Shown here: piece after piece, positions 21,701 through 29,738 of the stretch
How the letters are laid out: every line of letters begins with the position of its first letter
Numbering within the stretch: the first letter of the stretch is position 1
NCBI GenBank assembly: GCA_964575025.1
Contig: CAZNPV010000021.1
Location: forward strand, 1-64,000
Source: JABMQB01 sp964575025
GTDB lineage: Bacteria; Bacteroidota; Bacteroidia; Bacteroidales; Prolixibacteraceae
DNA: 64,000 nucleotides
Direction of reading: 5' to 3'
Position numbers and translations under genes: made by a program
Notes under the pieces: generated by a model
Seen by the model: the letters and a program-made list of their open reading frames with translations, nothing else
What the model was told of the DNA's origin: nothing
Database searches by the model: none

Positions 21701-22067
21701 CCTTTTTTTCAGCTGTTATCACGATGTCAGAAATAATCTGAGTTTCTTCTTCCATCTTCTTATCGATTCTTGTTCTCGAACCTATTTCTTCTGCTGTGGT
21801 TACGAATCCAATAAAGCTAAACACCAATTTGTTATCCGGATTTTTAATTTTGAGTACATAGTGTCCGTTAATATCGGTTATCGTGGCACTGATAATTCTT
21901 TTTTGATCATCTACCTCAATAACTGTTGCTCCCACCAATGTTTCGCCATCCGTTGCCGAAGTAACAGTTCCCTGCAAAACCCTCTGAGAAGCTGTATTCT
22001 GACCTGTTGTAAAAACAGGATTAAGGAGAAAAAGAAAAAGAACTGTTCCTGCTAATTTAAGTTTCAT
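18792..22067 (-). CDS. SusC/RagA-family TonB-dependent outer-membrane transporter (pair 1)
   Basis: About 1091 residues. ATG at 22067 (MKLKLAGTVLF, signal peptide) is preferred; the ORF start at 22088 would overlap the preceding gene. Domains: CarboxypepD-regulatory-like (about 30-110, LQGTVTSATDGETLVGAT), plug (about 125-265; SIDEALQGRIAGLDI, MRIRGTSSINANTQPLIVVNG, STAVWGSKGANGVLVIKTKKG), barrel to the end (FGVSVTF). Acts as the channel under SusD 1. It is the second gene of the operon, 13 bp after FAS1 lipoprotein 1. Confidence 0.93.
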   Translation of the reverse strand: MKLKLAGTVLFLFLLNPVFTTGQNTASQRVLQGTVTSATDGETLVGATVIEVDDQKRIISATITDINGHYVLKIKNPDNKLVFSFIGFVTTAEEIGSRTRIDKKMEEETQIISDIVITAEKKVSDGNFEIPQRELSTAVQTINTKEFEGIQVTSIDEALQGRIAGLDIVANSGDLGSGATMRIRGTSSINANTQPLIVVNGIPYEIQIDASFDFAAANEEQYANMLSINPDDIEEITILKDAASTAVWGSKGANGVLVIKTKKGAKGPTRVQYSYRFTAAKQPRGLEMLNGDDYTMMIKQAYFNPQQDENAANVREFLYDPTFSEYENFNNNTDWVKEVTQIGFKNDHYINVSGGGDRARYRVSSGFLTQTGTVIGQKMNRITSTAYLDYSVSDRIRFISELTFFYTDNNRNYDNILGIAYAKMPNVSVYQQDLEGNDTDVYYNISRSSTLHSDQRDLRNPVALANLATNNLKNYRIRPIFRLQYDLMNPEFQTLRYNLDVSFDVNNDKMSNFLPAEVSNAPWNDRAINLAESYDSESVTVLAENKVTWQPQIFNPDHSLLVQGAFQIITGNSASQGMGVTNLPSGDIVDASAYGYSTGISSSRYSYRSNAITFRGHYVFKDRYILGLTFRRDGSTKFGESYKYGNFPGISAKWIISDESFMQPTKKWLSMLAIRPSWGITGNQPRAEYLHFSRYSPYGSYMDMPATRPTTLRLADLRWEKSTSFNVGMDLGFFEDRLLFDINFYNKHTEDLLFENLGVPSSSGFGSVPVQNVGTMDNNGWELNFFTNRGIRGKNFSIDFNFNLSNYVNTIVELRDDILTNYNADYNYSNGTYLSRIQEGNSYGSIYGFRYKGVYQYDEYIEGVQENAPVARDENGNVFTDEEENPLPMYFAYGKSNEYRFRGGDAIYEDINSDGNIDELDIVYLGNSNPKVNGGFGSTIRYKNLSVTAFFNFRYGNKIVNMARMHAENMYYLNNQSISVNWRWRKDGDVTEMPRALYNYGYNWLGSDRYVEDGSFMRMKYLTFNYSVPKEKLDKYRLHQVSFYLTINNLWVLTKYTGVDPEVGYGSFGVSTDNSPTPRSKDATFGVSVTF

Positions 22068-22080
22068 ATGAAGCGTTGTT

Positions 22081-24615
22081 TTATTCAAATCTCAAGACAT
22101 TATCAATTTGGTGGATAACCGCTGTAGAAGAAGTAACTATGGATGAATTCGAAAAATCACTTCCTGCACCGGTCTCGTCAATTTCCCGGTAAGCCTGTGG
22201 ATTCCCGCTGAAAATGTAATCGCGTGTCAGAATGTTGTACAGTCCGTTGCTTCTGATTAGGTGAGCTGTCCCCCAATTTTCAGTATCCAGTTTTATGTTG
22301 TCTCCGTCGCTAGTAATTCCCAGCCGGTAATATTTGTCCTGGTATGTCCTGAATTGTGTTACCTCATCGTTTTTCTTGATCGTTGCTGTTTGATACAGTT
22401 TATAATAGGATTCACCGTCGACGAATACCGAATTATCCTGGAAATGGTAACGCAGAAAACGCTCTAATTTCTCCGTGGCATCTGTTTTTTGCTGGGTGTC
22501 AGTAATTCCATTGATCTGTTCCCAGTTCATGATCAGGCCCTCGTCAATGGCTTGCTGAATGGCTTCGTTGGTCGGAACATACACCGTGTAGTTAAAAGTG
22601 TTGAAGAATTTGATGTTATAATCGATGCCATAATAGTTGGTTTTTTTCACAAAGATCTCTTTGGATGTGGGGAATCCGTTAAGCAAAGCAAAAAACGCAC
22701 TAAATTCCGGCGTTTCGCTCAATATTTTGTGAACGGATTGCAAAGGTGTCTGGAGTGGTTTATCGATGAAGTACGTTGTGCCGTTTTGCTGCCTGTACGC
22801 ACCATCCTTCACAACATTCACGACGGTGCCCGTTTCAATATCGTAACCCGCCTGTACCTTCAATTCAGCTCCAGTCCCTTCTACCAGCAAAATGTTGCCG
22901 TTTTTGGTGAAATAGTATTTGGCCCCTGATTCCACATCGCCGATTACGACGTGTGTGTCTAAAAGGTCAAGCAAACGGTTTCTGATAAAGGCCTCACTGG
23001 TTATTGTATTTACGGAGTCGCCTACCTCGCCGGTCAGTGGATCGTAGGTATAAACAGTTGCGTTCACCGTATTGGTTTCTGTGTTGTACCAATATTTCAT
23101 AACACCTTGTACATCTTTTGCATAGGCAATCGGATCGATATAATTCGTAAAATAATGATCGGTAGGCACAAAGAAACTATAGGTGCTTTTGAGTGCGTTC
23201 AGGTAAAGATCAAACTCGTTTTCATTCACTGCCCAGTTGAATACGCTGGTTTCTTCGCTTAACAGAACCGGAGCGTACACTGAAATATAGTCATCCGGGG
23301 GATATACTTTATTTGTGTTGTAAACCACGCCGTTCAAACCAACATACGAACTGGAAATATCGCCCGGTTCGATCGGGATGGGAGAGTTGTTGCTATCCAC
23401 CAACTTTTCAAAACGGCCGGGTACTGTTTCGAGAAAAGATTCCCGGAGATGCCTTTTCAGCAACTTCATGATGATGTAATCGGGTGTATTCTCCCAGCTG
23501 CCAAAACGGTTCTTCAATATGACTCCTGCTCCGTTTTCAAAATAGCTCGTCATTGCTGCGTTGGTGGGTGCAAAGATTGCTGCCATATCCGACTGCAGGG
23601 AACTGTTGGCAGCAGACGAAACATATTCGTTTCTGCCCGGATTGAAAGGCAACAGAAGGTCTGTACTGATCTGACTTCCATTGGGATAACGGGTTTGTCC
23701 CTCGTAATCCGAGAAATATATTTTCTCAAAAATTGAATCGATCGGATGTTCCGGATGGATCAGGTTGTAGTCACTGGTCTGCGCCGAATTGTAATAGGCT
23801 GCACAGAAGCGATCAAGCAGATCCGAAAAAATTCTTGAATCGGGATTGGTTTTCACGTATTCGGCTATGTTCACCGGAGGAATGAGTACTTCCTCCAATA
23901 CGTGGATATATCCGTTCTTACAGGTAATATCTCTTTCTATGACTTTCACATCAAAGAGATGGGCATCGTTAAGGGTTCGGTTAACACCGGTAATCAGAGT
24001 AAAGTCGGCATCGTCAATACCGGCATTTTTAAGGGGTTTTTCCAGAAAATGAACCATTGGCCACGAAGTAGCGTCTTTCATCAGGTAAATACCCTGGTTC
24101 CGGTGTCTATCCCAAAAACGGCCCCCGGGTAATAAATCGCCCGACAGGAAGGGAATGGAATCGAGCACTGAAACGGATGTAGAACGTCGCAAAGCTGTTT
24201 CTTCCTGTAGCGAACCGTTGTAATAGTTCGACAAGGTTTCGATAAGGTAGGCGTTATCGATCATCGAAAACTTGATGATCAGCTTCTTCTGGGTCAGCGA
24301 CAGCTCGTCATAACTGCTTGCATTCCAGGGATTATCCTGAAAAAAGCGATCGAAGGTTGCATCATCTGAAACAAAAAGTGTTTTGCTTCCTGTTTTTTGC
24401 AATACAGAGGTATACCCTACTTCATCTATTAATTTAATGTAATAACTAAAATTCCCATTCGTTTTCAAATACTCATAAATACTCTCACCAAGCCACTTCG
24501 GTTCCTCGTTATCATACAAATAATCATCTTTACAGGAACCCAAAAGGAATATTCCAACCAAAGCAACAATTAACAGGACCCATCTGCTTTTTTGATTCCA
24601 AAATTCTTTTCTCAT
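22081..24615 (-). CDS. FAS1 (fasciclin) domain surface lipoprotein 1, about four modules
   Basis: 844 residues, the first gene of the leftward operon. Lipoprotein signal ends LLGSC (Cys28) and is followed directly by KDD, a good match to the K-D/E-D/E surface lipoprotein export signal known in Bacteroidetes. About four FAS1-like modules follow: about 40-245 (SIYEYLKTNGNFSYYIKLI), 248-465 (NIAEYVKTNPDSRIFSDLL), 468-640 (VFNWAVNENEFDLYLNAL, YSFFVPTDHYF) and 640-844 (LQSVHKILSETPEFSAFFAL, YTVYVPTNEAIQQAI, VIHQIDNVLRF). No enzyme motif is visible. Probably a long, surface-anchored binding protein serving the adjacent SusCD. Confidence 0.87.
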   Translation of the reverse strand: MRKEFWNQKSRWVLLIVALVGIFLLGSCKDDYLYDNEEPKWLGESIYEYLKTNGNFSYYIKLIDEVGYTSVLQKTGSKTLFVSDDATFDRFFQDNPWNASSYDELSLTQKKLIIKFSMIDNAYLIETLSNYYNGSLQEETALRRSTSVSVLDSIPFLSGDLLPGGRFWDRHRNQGIYLMKDATSWPMVHFLEKPLKNAGIDDADFTLITGVNRTLNDAHLFDVKVIERDITCKNGYIHVLEEVLIPPVNIAEYVKTNPDSRIFSDLLDRFCAAYYNSAQTSDYNLIHPEHPIDSIFEKIYFSDYEGQTRYPNGSQISTDLLLPFNPGRNEYVSSAANSSLQSDMAAIFAPTNAAMTSYFENGAGVILKNRFGSWENTPDYIIMKLLKRHLRESFLETVPGRFEKLVDSNNSPIPIEPGDISSSYVGLNGVVYNTNKVYPPDDYISVYAPVLLSEETSVFNWAVNENEFDLYLNALKSTYSFFVPTDHYFTNYIDPIAYAKDVQGVMKYWYNTETNTVNATVYTYDPLTGEVGDSVNTITSEAFIRNRLLDLLDTHVVIGDVESGAKYYFTKNGNILLVEGTGAELKVQAGYDIETGTVVNVVKDGAYRQQNGTTYFIDKPLQTPLQSVHKILSETPEFSAFFALLNGFPTSKEIFVKKTNYYGIDYNIKFFNTFNYTVYVPTNEAIQQAIDEGLIMNWEQINGITDTQQKTDATEKLERFLRYHFQDNSVFVDGESYYKLYQTATIKKNDEVTQFRTYQDKYYRLGITSDGDNIKLDTENWGTAHLIRSNGLYNILTRDYIFSGNPQAYREIDETGAGSDFSNSSIVTSSTAVIHQIDNVLRFE

Positions 24616-24668
24616 TGATTTTGTACGTTTATTTAAGTTTAAAAAGTTAGTATTAGCTCATTTATTAA

Positions 24669-24712
24669 ATTCACATAGTACGAATGTAGGTTGAAGTAAA
24701 TAATTTGTGAAT
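24669..24712 (-). promoter_or_regulatory. Weak promoter candidate of the FAS1/SusCD operon, with an inverted repeat
   Basis: On the minus strand TACATTCG (24688-24681) matches TAnnTTTG with one mismatch, about 66 bp before the ATG; no good -33 TTG is seen at the right distance. It lies between the arms ATTCACA (24669-24675) and TGTGAAT (24706-24712), a 7-bp inverted repeat that could be an operator. Tentative. Confidence 0.3.
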
Positions 24713-24887
24713 CTGAAATCCGTCAAAAAGTGTCAGAATCTCACAATCCTGTTAAATGAGTTTATTATAGAAGTATTTTCTTTTGCTAATAAAGTTTTGC
24801 TCCTGCATTTTTTTATTAGGAACTGAGTCAAACAAATTTCTCTTATAAAATGGGACAAACCGGGTATTTAAAAAATGAAGGAGGTTG

Positions 24888-25754
24888 CTATCTGTAAGCT
24901 TCTGCTTTTTCTTTTTGTCCCAACCTTGCATACGTATTAAACAGCACCTGCTTTAATCCCGGATAAGAACCACTTTCGTAAGCTTTTAATAAATAAGGTA
25001 ATGCTTTCCTGTATATAATCTTGCCTTCTTCGATCCCTTTGGTATAAATTGAATAATCAACTCTATTTGGATTTACCTTGGATTCGTATTCCTTTTTTCT
25101 GAATGCAAATATTTCACTGCCATCATTATATAATATCATACCCAGCCCCATGTTAACCCCTGGATGATCAGGTTCTGATTCCAGAATTTTATGGTAACAA
25201 TCTTTGGCTTCTTCAATCTGATTTAAATTTTGCAGTGCCACCCCCTTAAAATAAAGATACCTTATTTCATCGGGATACCAATTTAAAAGTTTGTTAGCAG
25301 TAGGCAGTAACTTTTCGTATTGCCTGGTGTTCGCGTAGTGATATGCAAGACTCTTTGTAATGGGTTCATCAAAATCCGGGAAAGCCCTGGATTTTTCCAG
25401 TAAGGCAAATTCGTAAACAGAATCATTTTTTTCCTTCTTTGAAAGGCTGATAAGTTTCTCGTAAATATCCAATTGGGGCGCCTTGAGCAGAACGGCCTGT
25501 TCGTAATAATGCAATGCATCAACCTTGTTTCCCAATGCCTCGCTTGACAGCCCTGCATAAGCATAAATTAAGGCAAGTTGTGCAGAATCACGCACATTTG
25601 ATTCAATTAAATCTTTACATTCCAGTAATCCATCTTCATACTTCCCGTTCATGATGGTAATTTTCAGATCATCTAATCGGGAGTCAATATTTTGTGCCTG
25701 ACCTAATGTCCGTATCATTAAGAAACATAGTACGATTAAAATTTTTCCATTCAT
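24888..25754 (-). CDS. Exported TPR-repeat protein
   Basis: 288 residues: signal peptide (about 1-20, ending LGQAQ) and several TPR helix pairs (for example GLSSEALGNKVDALHYYEQA about 68-87, and GVALQNLNQIEEAKDCYHKI about 170-190), with a final TPR-like LGQKEKAEAYR. No catalytic domain. Probably periplasmic and a scaffold for protein interaction. It lies 272 bp upstream of the FAS1/SusCD operon on the same strand with its own candidate promoter, so a link to that locus is not established. Confidence 0.75.
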   Translation of the reverse strand: MNGKILIVLCFLMIRTLGQAQNIDSRLDDLKITIMNGKYEDGLLECKDLIESNVRDSAQLALIYAYAGLSSEALGNKVDALHYYEQAVLLKAPQLDIYEKLISLSKKEKNDSVYEFALLEKSRAFPDFDEPITKSLAYHYANTRQYEKLLPTANKLLNWYPDEIRYLYFKGVALQNLNQIEEAKDCYHKILESEPDHPGVNMGLGMILYNDGSEIFAFRKKEYESKVNPNRVDYSIYTKGIEEGKIIYRKALPYLLKAYESGSYPGLKQVLFNTYARLGQKEKAEAYR

Positions 25755-25792
25755 CTTGTTATACTTAAACAGTCAAATAACATTGAGTCGTT

Positions 25793-25820
25793 CAAATTTA
25801 GATATAAAATTAATATACAA
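25793..25820 (-). promoter_or_regulatory. Candidate promoter of the TPR gene
   Basis: On the minus strand TAAATTTG (25800-25793) fits the Bacteroidetes -7 element and TTG (25820-25818) lies 17 bp upstream. The start codon is about 40 bp downstream. Confidence 0.45.
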
Positions 25821-25999
25821 CCTGCACGAATTAGTCAACTACAATATAGAAAATAGTCCTTTTTTTACGGCAAGGCTGATATCACAAAAATTCGAAAGAA
25901 TCGGATTGAATAATACAATCCGGATGAAGTGTATTGTTAAAAAACGTTAAAAGATAAAAATATCTTAATATATTTATATAGGATATCCTCAAATTGCAT

Positions 26000-26007
26000 T
26001 AGCTTTG
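26000..26007 (+). promoter_or_regulatory. Candidate -7 element of the peroxiredoxin gene
   Basis: TAGCTTTG fits TAnnTTTG exactly, 28 bp before the ATG at 26036. No strong -33 TTG is present; an 8-bp palindrome GGATATCC lies just upstream (25981-25988). Confidence 0.45.
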
Positions 26008-26035
26008 CCCGGAATAAAAATAAAAAACAGAAGTT

Positions 26036-26773
26036 ATGAAAACAAGAATTTTTTTAAGCCTGATTTTATGGGTTAGCGTGAGTGCTTTGTTTGCTCAGGA
26101 GAGCGAACAAAAGCTGATTCCGTTAATCGGATCTGAAGCGCCTTCTTTTACGGCAGAGACGACAAACGGAACGTTGCATTTTCCAGATGATTTTGGAAGC
26201 CAGTGGAAAGTATTATTCAGTCATCCCAGGGATTTTACTCCGGTCTGCACCGATGAGCTTTTGCATCTGTCACAAATGCAGGATACATTTGAGGAACTTG
26301 GGGTCCGGATTGCTGTTTTGTCAACTGATACCAAAGAGATGCATAGGATGTGGAAAGGATCAATGGAAGAGGTTATGGCCAGGGGAGGAGTTATTAAAAA
26401 GATCAATTTTCCCATTATTGATGATGCCCGGGCTGAGATTTCGGGGTTATACGGGATGTTGCATGAGCCGGCAAGTACGACCCGGGATGTAAGGGGTGTT
26501 TTTATTATAAATCCTGAGAACCGTGTGGAAGCAACCTTTTTTTACCCGATGTCAATCGGGCGGAACCTGGAAGAAATTGTACGGACTATCCAGGCGTTAC
26601 AGATAGCTAAAGCCACTGATTTCTATACTCCTGCAAACTGGAAACCTGGTAGGGATCTGCTGGTTCCGTATCATCCGTATACCCGGAAAGAACTGGATGA
26701 GAATCCGGAACTCGTGAATGAGTTTTATAACATAGGCTCTTTTTTATGGTATAAAAAAAGCATAAAACATTAA
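26036..26773 (+). CDS. Exported 1-Cys (Prx6-type) peroxiredoxin
   Basis: 245 residues. A signal peptide (1-20, ending ALFAQ) precedes an AhpC/TSA thioredoxin fold. The peroxidatic Cys71 is in HPRDFTPVCTDEL; no other cysteine occurs in the protein, so it is a 1-Cys enzyme needing an external reductant. The C-terminal extension (about 180-245, including a PANWKPGRDLLVP segment) is the Prx6-type C-terminal domain. It reduces peroxides; the signal peptide places it in the periplasm, unlike the usual cytosolic members. It stands alone on the plus strand, converging on the RNR gene. Confidence 0.9.
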   Translation: MKTRIFLSLILWVSVSALFAQESEQKLIPLIGSEAPSFTAETTNGTLHFPDDFGSQWKVLFSHPRDFTPVCTDELLHLSQMQDTFEELGVRIAVLSTDTKEMHRMWKGSMEEVMARGGVIKKINFPIIDDARAEISGLYGMLHEPASTTRDVRGVFIINPENRVEATFFYPMSIGRNLEEIVRTIQALQIAKATDFYTPANWKPGRDLLVPYHPYTRKELDENPELVNEFYNIGSFLWYKKSIKH

Positions 26774-26798
26774 ACGGATACTACGTGGTCCAATGAAA

Positions 26799-26826
26799 AA
26801 CCCGGTTAGAAAAAAACAACCGGGTT
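26799..26826 (-). terminator. Terminator between peroxiredoxin and RNR genes
   Basis: Perfect 9-bp stem AACCCGGTT (26799-26807) and AACCGGGTT (26818-26826). On the minus strand the stem is followed by TTTTCATT, so it best serves the leftward RNR gene; the plus-strand tail is shorter but may also stop the peroxiredoxin transcript. Confidence 0.7.
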
Positions 26827-26850
26827 CATTCGTCAGGTATAAAACCCTTG

Positions 26851-29406
26851 TCAACCACATTTCGATGAGCCACAATCTTTGCAGATCAGGCAGCCCTCCT
26901 GATAGACTACGTTTGTTGAGCCGCATTCATCGCATATTGCATCTTCGGCTATGGTGCCGTTGGGCACATATTTTTTTAAAGCGCGCGCCACACCCGCTTT
27001 CCACGAATTGATTGTGTCATTATCAAGCTGAAGGCTGGTAACCAGTTCAACAACTTTATGGATTGGCATTCCATAGCGTAGTACTCCGGAAATAAGTTTT
27101 GCATAATTCCAGAATACCGGATTGAATTTAAAGGAAAGCCCCTCGATTGTGGTTTTAAATCCTCTTTTATTTACATATTGAAAATCGTATCGTGACGTTT
27201 CGTCGTCCTCTCTGCTTTTAATAATATACCCTTTGGTGACCGACCGGGGCAGCAGGATACCGTCTTCATCGTCGGATAATCCGGTGAAGATCTCATAGGG
27301 TTTATCTCCCAGGGTTCCGATGAAGGCTACCCATTTTTCTTTATTGTTCTGGAAACGAACGATATCGGCCTCCAGTATCTCCGGTCGTTTCGTAGGGAAG
27401 GGTTTGTTTTTTTTGTTTTCTTTTTTGTTGGAGATTAATACCCCCGACCGGGATCCGTCACGGTACACGGTAACTCCTTTGCATCCGCTTTTCCAGGCTT
27501 CGAAGTACAACTGGCCGACCAGTTCTTCAGTAGCGTCTTCCGGCAGGTTTATGGTTACGCTGATTGAGTGGTCGACCCATTTCTGGATCCGGCCCTGCAT
27601 TTTTACTTTTGACAGCCAGTCTACATCGTTTGACGAAGCTTTGTAATAGGGTGATTCCTTCACCATCTTGTCCAGTTCTTCCTGGGTGTATTGTTTATGA
27701 ACGTCATACCCGTTCATCTTCATCCACTCTTTGAATTTATGATGGAAGACGGTGTATTCTTCCCAGCTGTCGCCTACTTCATCCACAAAATCGATATTCG
27801 TCACTTCTTTATCGCTGGGATTTACTTTTCTGCGGCGTTTGTACACAGGCATAAACACCGGTTCGATCCCTGAGGTTGTCTGGGTCATCAGGCTGGTGGT
27901 TCCCGTAGGTGCAATGGTCAGGAGGGCTATGTTTCTCCGTCCGTATTGAGTCATCTGTTTGTACAGCGTGGGATCCGCTTCTTTGATCCTTTTAATCAGC
28001 GGATTGTCTTTTTCGCGTTCTGCATCGTATATGCCAAAGGGTCCGCGTTCCCTGGCCAGGTGGACAGAGGACCGATAGGCTTCCAGGGTAATTGTTTTAT
28101 GGATTTTTTCGGAAAAATCAGTAGCCTGATCGGTACCATAGCGCAATCCGAGCGCTGCCAGCATATCTCCTTCAGCGGTGATGCCAATGCCGGTACGTCT
28201 TCCTTCCTGGCCCTTTTGATAGATTTTTTCCCAGAGTTTCTTTTCCGTATATTTTATTTCCGGCTCTTCAGGATCGTTGTTAATTTTATCCAGGATCGAT
28301 TGGATTTTTTCCAGTTCCAGATCGATTATGTCATCCATGATCCGTTGGGCATAATGGACATGTTCCTTAAACAGATCGTTATTGAATTTTGCTTCCTGAG
28401 TAAAGGGTTTTTCTACGTATGAATAGAGGTTAATAGCCAGCAACCGGCAACTGTCATAGGGGCATAAAGGAATTTCCCCGCAGGGATTGGTTGAAACGGT
28501 TTTATAGCCTTTGTCTGCATAACAATCGGGGATGGATTCCCGGATGATGGTATCCCAGAACAGAATTCCGGGTTCAGCCGATTTCCAGGCATTACGGATA
28601 ATTTTTTTCCACAAGTCGCCGGCATCAATTTTTTTCTGGTAGCTGTATTTTTTTGCCTCAATGGGATATCCCTGGATATAGGGCTTCTGGTTTTCAACGG
28701 CTTGCATAAATTCGTCGTTAATTTTAACCGACACATTGGCCCCGGTTACTTTTCCCTGCTCCAGTTTGGCATCTATGAAATCTTCCGAATCGGGATGTTT
28801 AACAGACACCGAAAGCATCAGGGCTCCTCTTCTGCCATCCTGGGCTACTTCACGCGTGGAGTTGGAGTAACGTTCCATAAAGGGTACAATCCCGGTTGAG
28901 GTAAGGGCTGAGTTCTTAACCGGTGAACCTTTGGGCCGTATGTGCGAAAGGTCGTGTCCGACTCCTCCCCGCCGTTTCATCAACTGAACCTGTTCCTGGT
29001 CTATTTTCATAATGCCTCCGTAGGAATCGGAATTTCCTTCATTTCCCACCACAAAACAATTGGAAAGCGACGCAACCTGGTAGTCGTTGCCGATTCCCGT
29101 CATTGGACCCCCCTGCGGAACAATGTATTTAAAGTCCTGCAAAACGTTGAAGATTTCATCTTCCGTCAACGGATTGGGGTAGCGTTCCTCTATCCGGGCA
29201 ATCTCTTTTGCTAAACGCCTGTGCATATCATCAGGTGTTAACTCAAAAATATTCCCGAAAGAATCTTTTAATGCATACTTGTTTACCCATACTCTTGCGG
29301 CGAGTTCATCCCCCTTAAAATACTTCACCGATGCTTTAAAGGCTTCCTCCTGAGAATAGATCTTTTTGCCAATCTTGGCTATAAACATCACTTCGTTTGT
29401 TACCAT
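26851..29406 (-). CDS. nrdJ: Class II adenosylcobalamin-dependent ribonucleotide reductase
   Basis: 851 residues. It converts ribonucleotides to deoxyribonucleotides using adenosylcobalamin to make the thiyl radical, so it works with or without oxygen. Seen: ATP-cone-free N-terminal domain, Cys117 in SLSNCFVV, the active-site NPCGEIPL loop (Cys309), the Gly-rich MKRRGGVGHDLSHIRPKG segment, TIAPTGTTSLM, a TSCPD-type region (about 665-790) and a C-terminal four-cysteine ribbon with CDECGS and CKDCGSSKCG, where the last cysteines would shuttle electrons from thioredoxin. Length fits the NrdJ family. The next plus-strand gene converges on it. No cobalamin riboswitch was seen upstream. Confidence 0.93.
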   Translation of the reverse strand: MVTNEVMFIAKIGKKIYSQEEAFKASVKYFKGDELAARVWVNKYALKDSFGNIFELTPDDMHRRLAKEIARIEERYPNPLTEDEIFNVLQDFKYIVPQGGPMTGIGNDYQVASLSNCFVVGNEGNSDSYGGIMKIDQEQVQLMKRRGGVGHDLSHIRPKGSPVKNSALTSTGIVPFMERYSNSTREVAQDGRRGALMLSVSVKHPDSEDFIDAKLEQGKVTGANVSVKINDEFMQAVENQKPYIQGYPIEAKKYSYQKKIDAGDLWKKIIRNAWKSAEPGILFWDTIIRESIPDCYADKGYKTVSTNPCGEIPLCPYDSCRLLAINLYSYVEKPFTQEAKFNNDLFKEHVHYAQRIMDDIIDLELEKIQSILDKINNDPEEPEIKYTEKKLWEKIYQKGQEGRRTGIGITAEGDMLAALGLRYGTDQATDFSEKIHKTITLEAYRSSVHLARERGPFGIYDAEREKDNPLIKRIKEADPTLYKQMTQYGRRNIALLTIAPTGTTSLMTQTTSGIEPVFMPVYKRRRKVNPSDKEVTNIDFVDEVGDSWEEYTVFHHKFKEWMKMNGYDVHKQYTQEELDKMVKESPYYKASSNDVDWLSKVKMQGRIQKWVDHSISVTINLPEDATEELVGQLYFEAWKSGCKGVTVYRDGSRSGVLISNKKENKKNKPFPTKRPEILEADIVRFQNNKEKWVAFIGTLGDKPYEIFTGLSDDEDGILLPRSVTKGYIIKSREDDETSRYDFQYVNKRGFKTTIEGLSFKFNPVFWNYAKLISGVLRYGMPIHKVVELVTSLQLDNDTINSWKAGVARALKKYVPNGTIAEDAICDECGSTNVVYQEGCLICKDCGSSKCG

Positions 29407-29738
29407 ACGGATTAATTACAATAGATGAAACTATTAGTACGCTGATTCTCTGATTTTCACAAAAAATCTGGATTCTCTTAACGTATATTGCAAGATAAAA
29501 CACAATTCAAAGATTTGGAAAACTTTTCGGGAGAAAGAAATTAAAAGTTATCAACTTGAAAGTGTTAACTGAAAGATTAACAAGAAGATATATATTCAAA
29601 AACCTGAGAAAGTTGACAAAAAAGACAGCTTTTTTCAAAAAAATCAGAGGGTTCCGGAATGAAAATCCGATATTTTTACAGTCCCTTTTTTTTCCTGTTT
29701 TCAGAGGTTAATAACTAAATCGGTTTGTGATAAAAAAC
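29407..29738. other. AT-rich intergenic region upstream of nrdJ
   Basis: 332 bp with no convincing ORF. It must hold the nrdJ promoter and the end of the waaA transcript. An A/T-only-type hairpin (AAAAAAG 29618-29624, CTTTTTT 29629-29635, loop ACAG) could be a weak terminator. No B12-box or NrdR-box pattern was recognised. Confidence 0.4.

Noticed and set aside
29407..29738. Cobalamin riboswitch or NrdR box before nrdJ
   Set aside because: No B12-box or paired NrdR-box pattern found by reading both strands.
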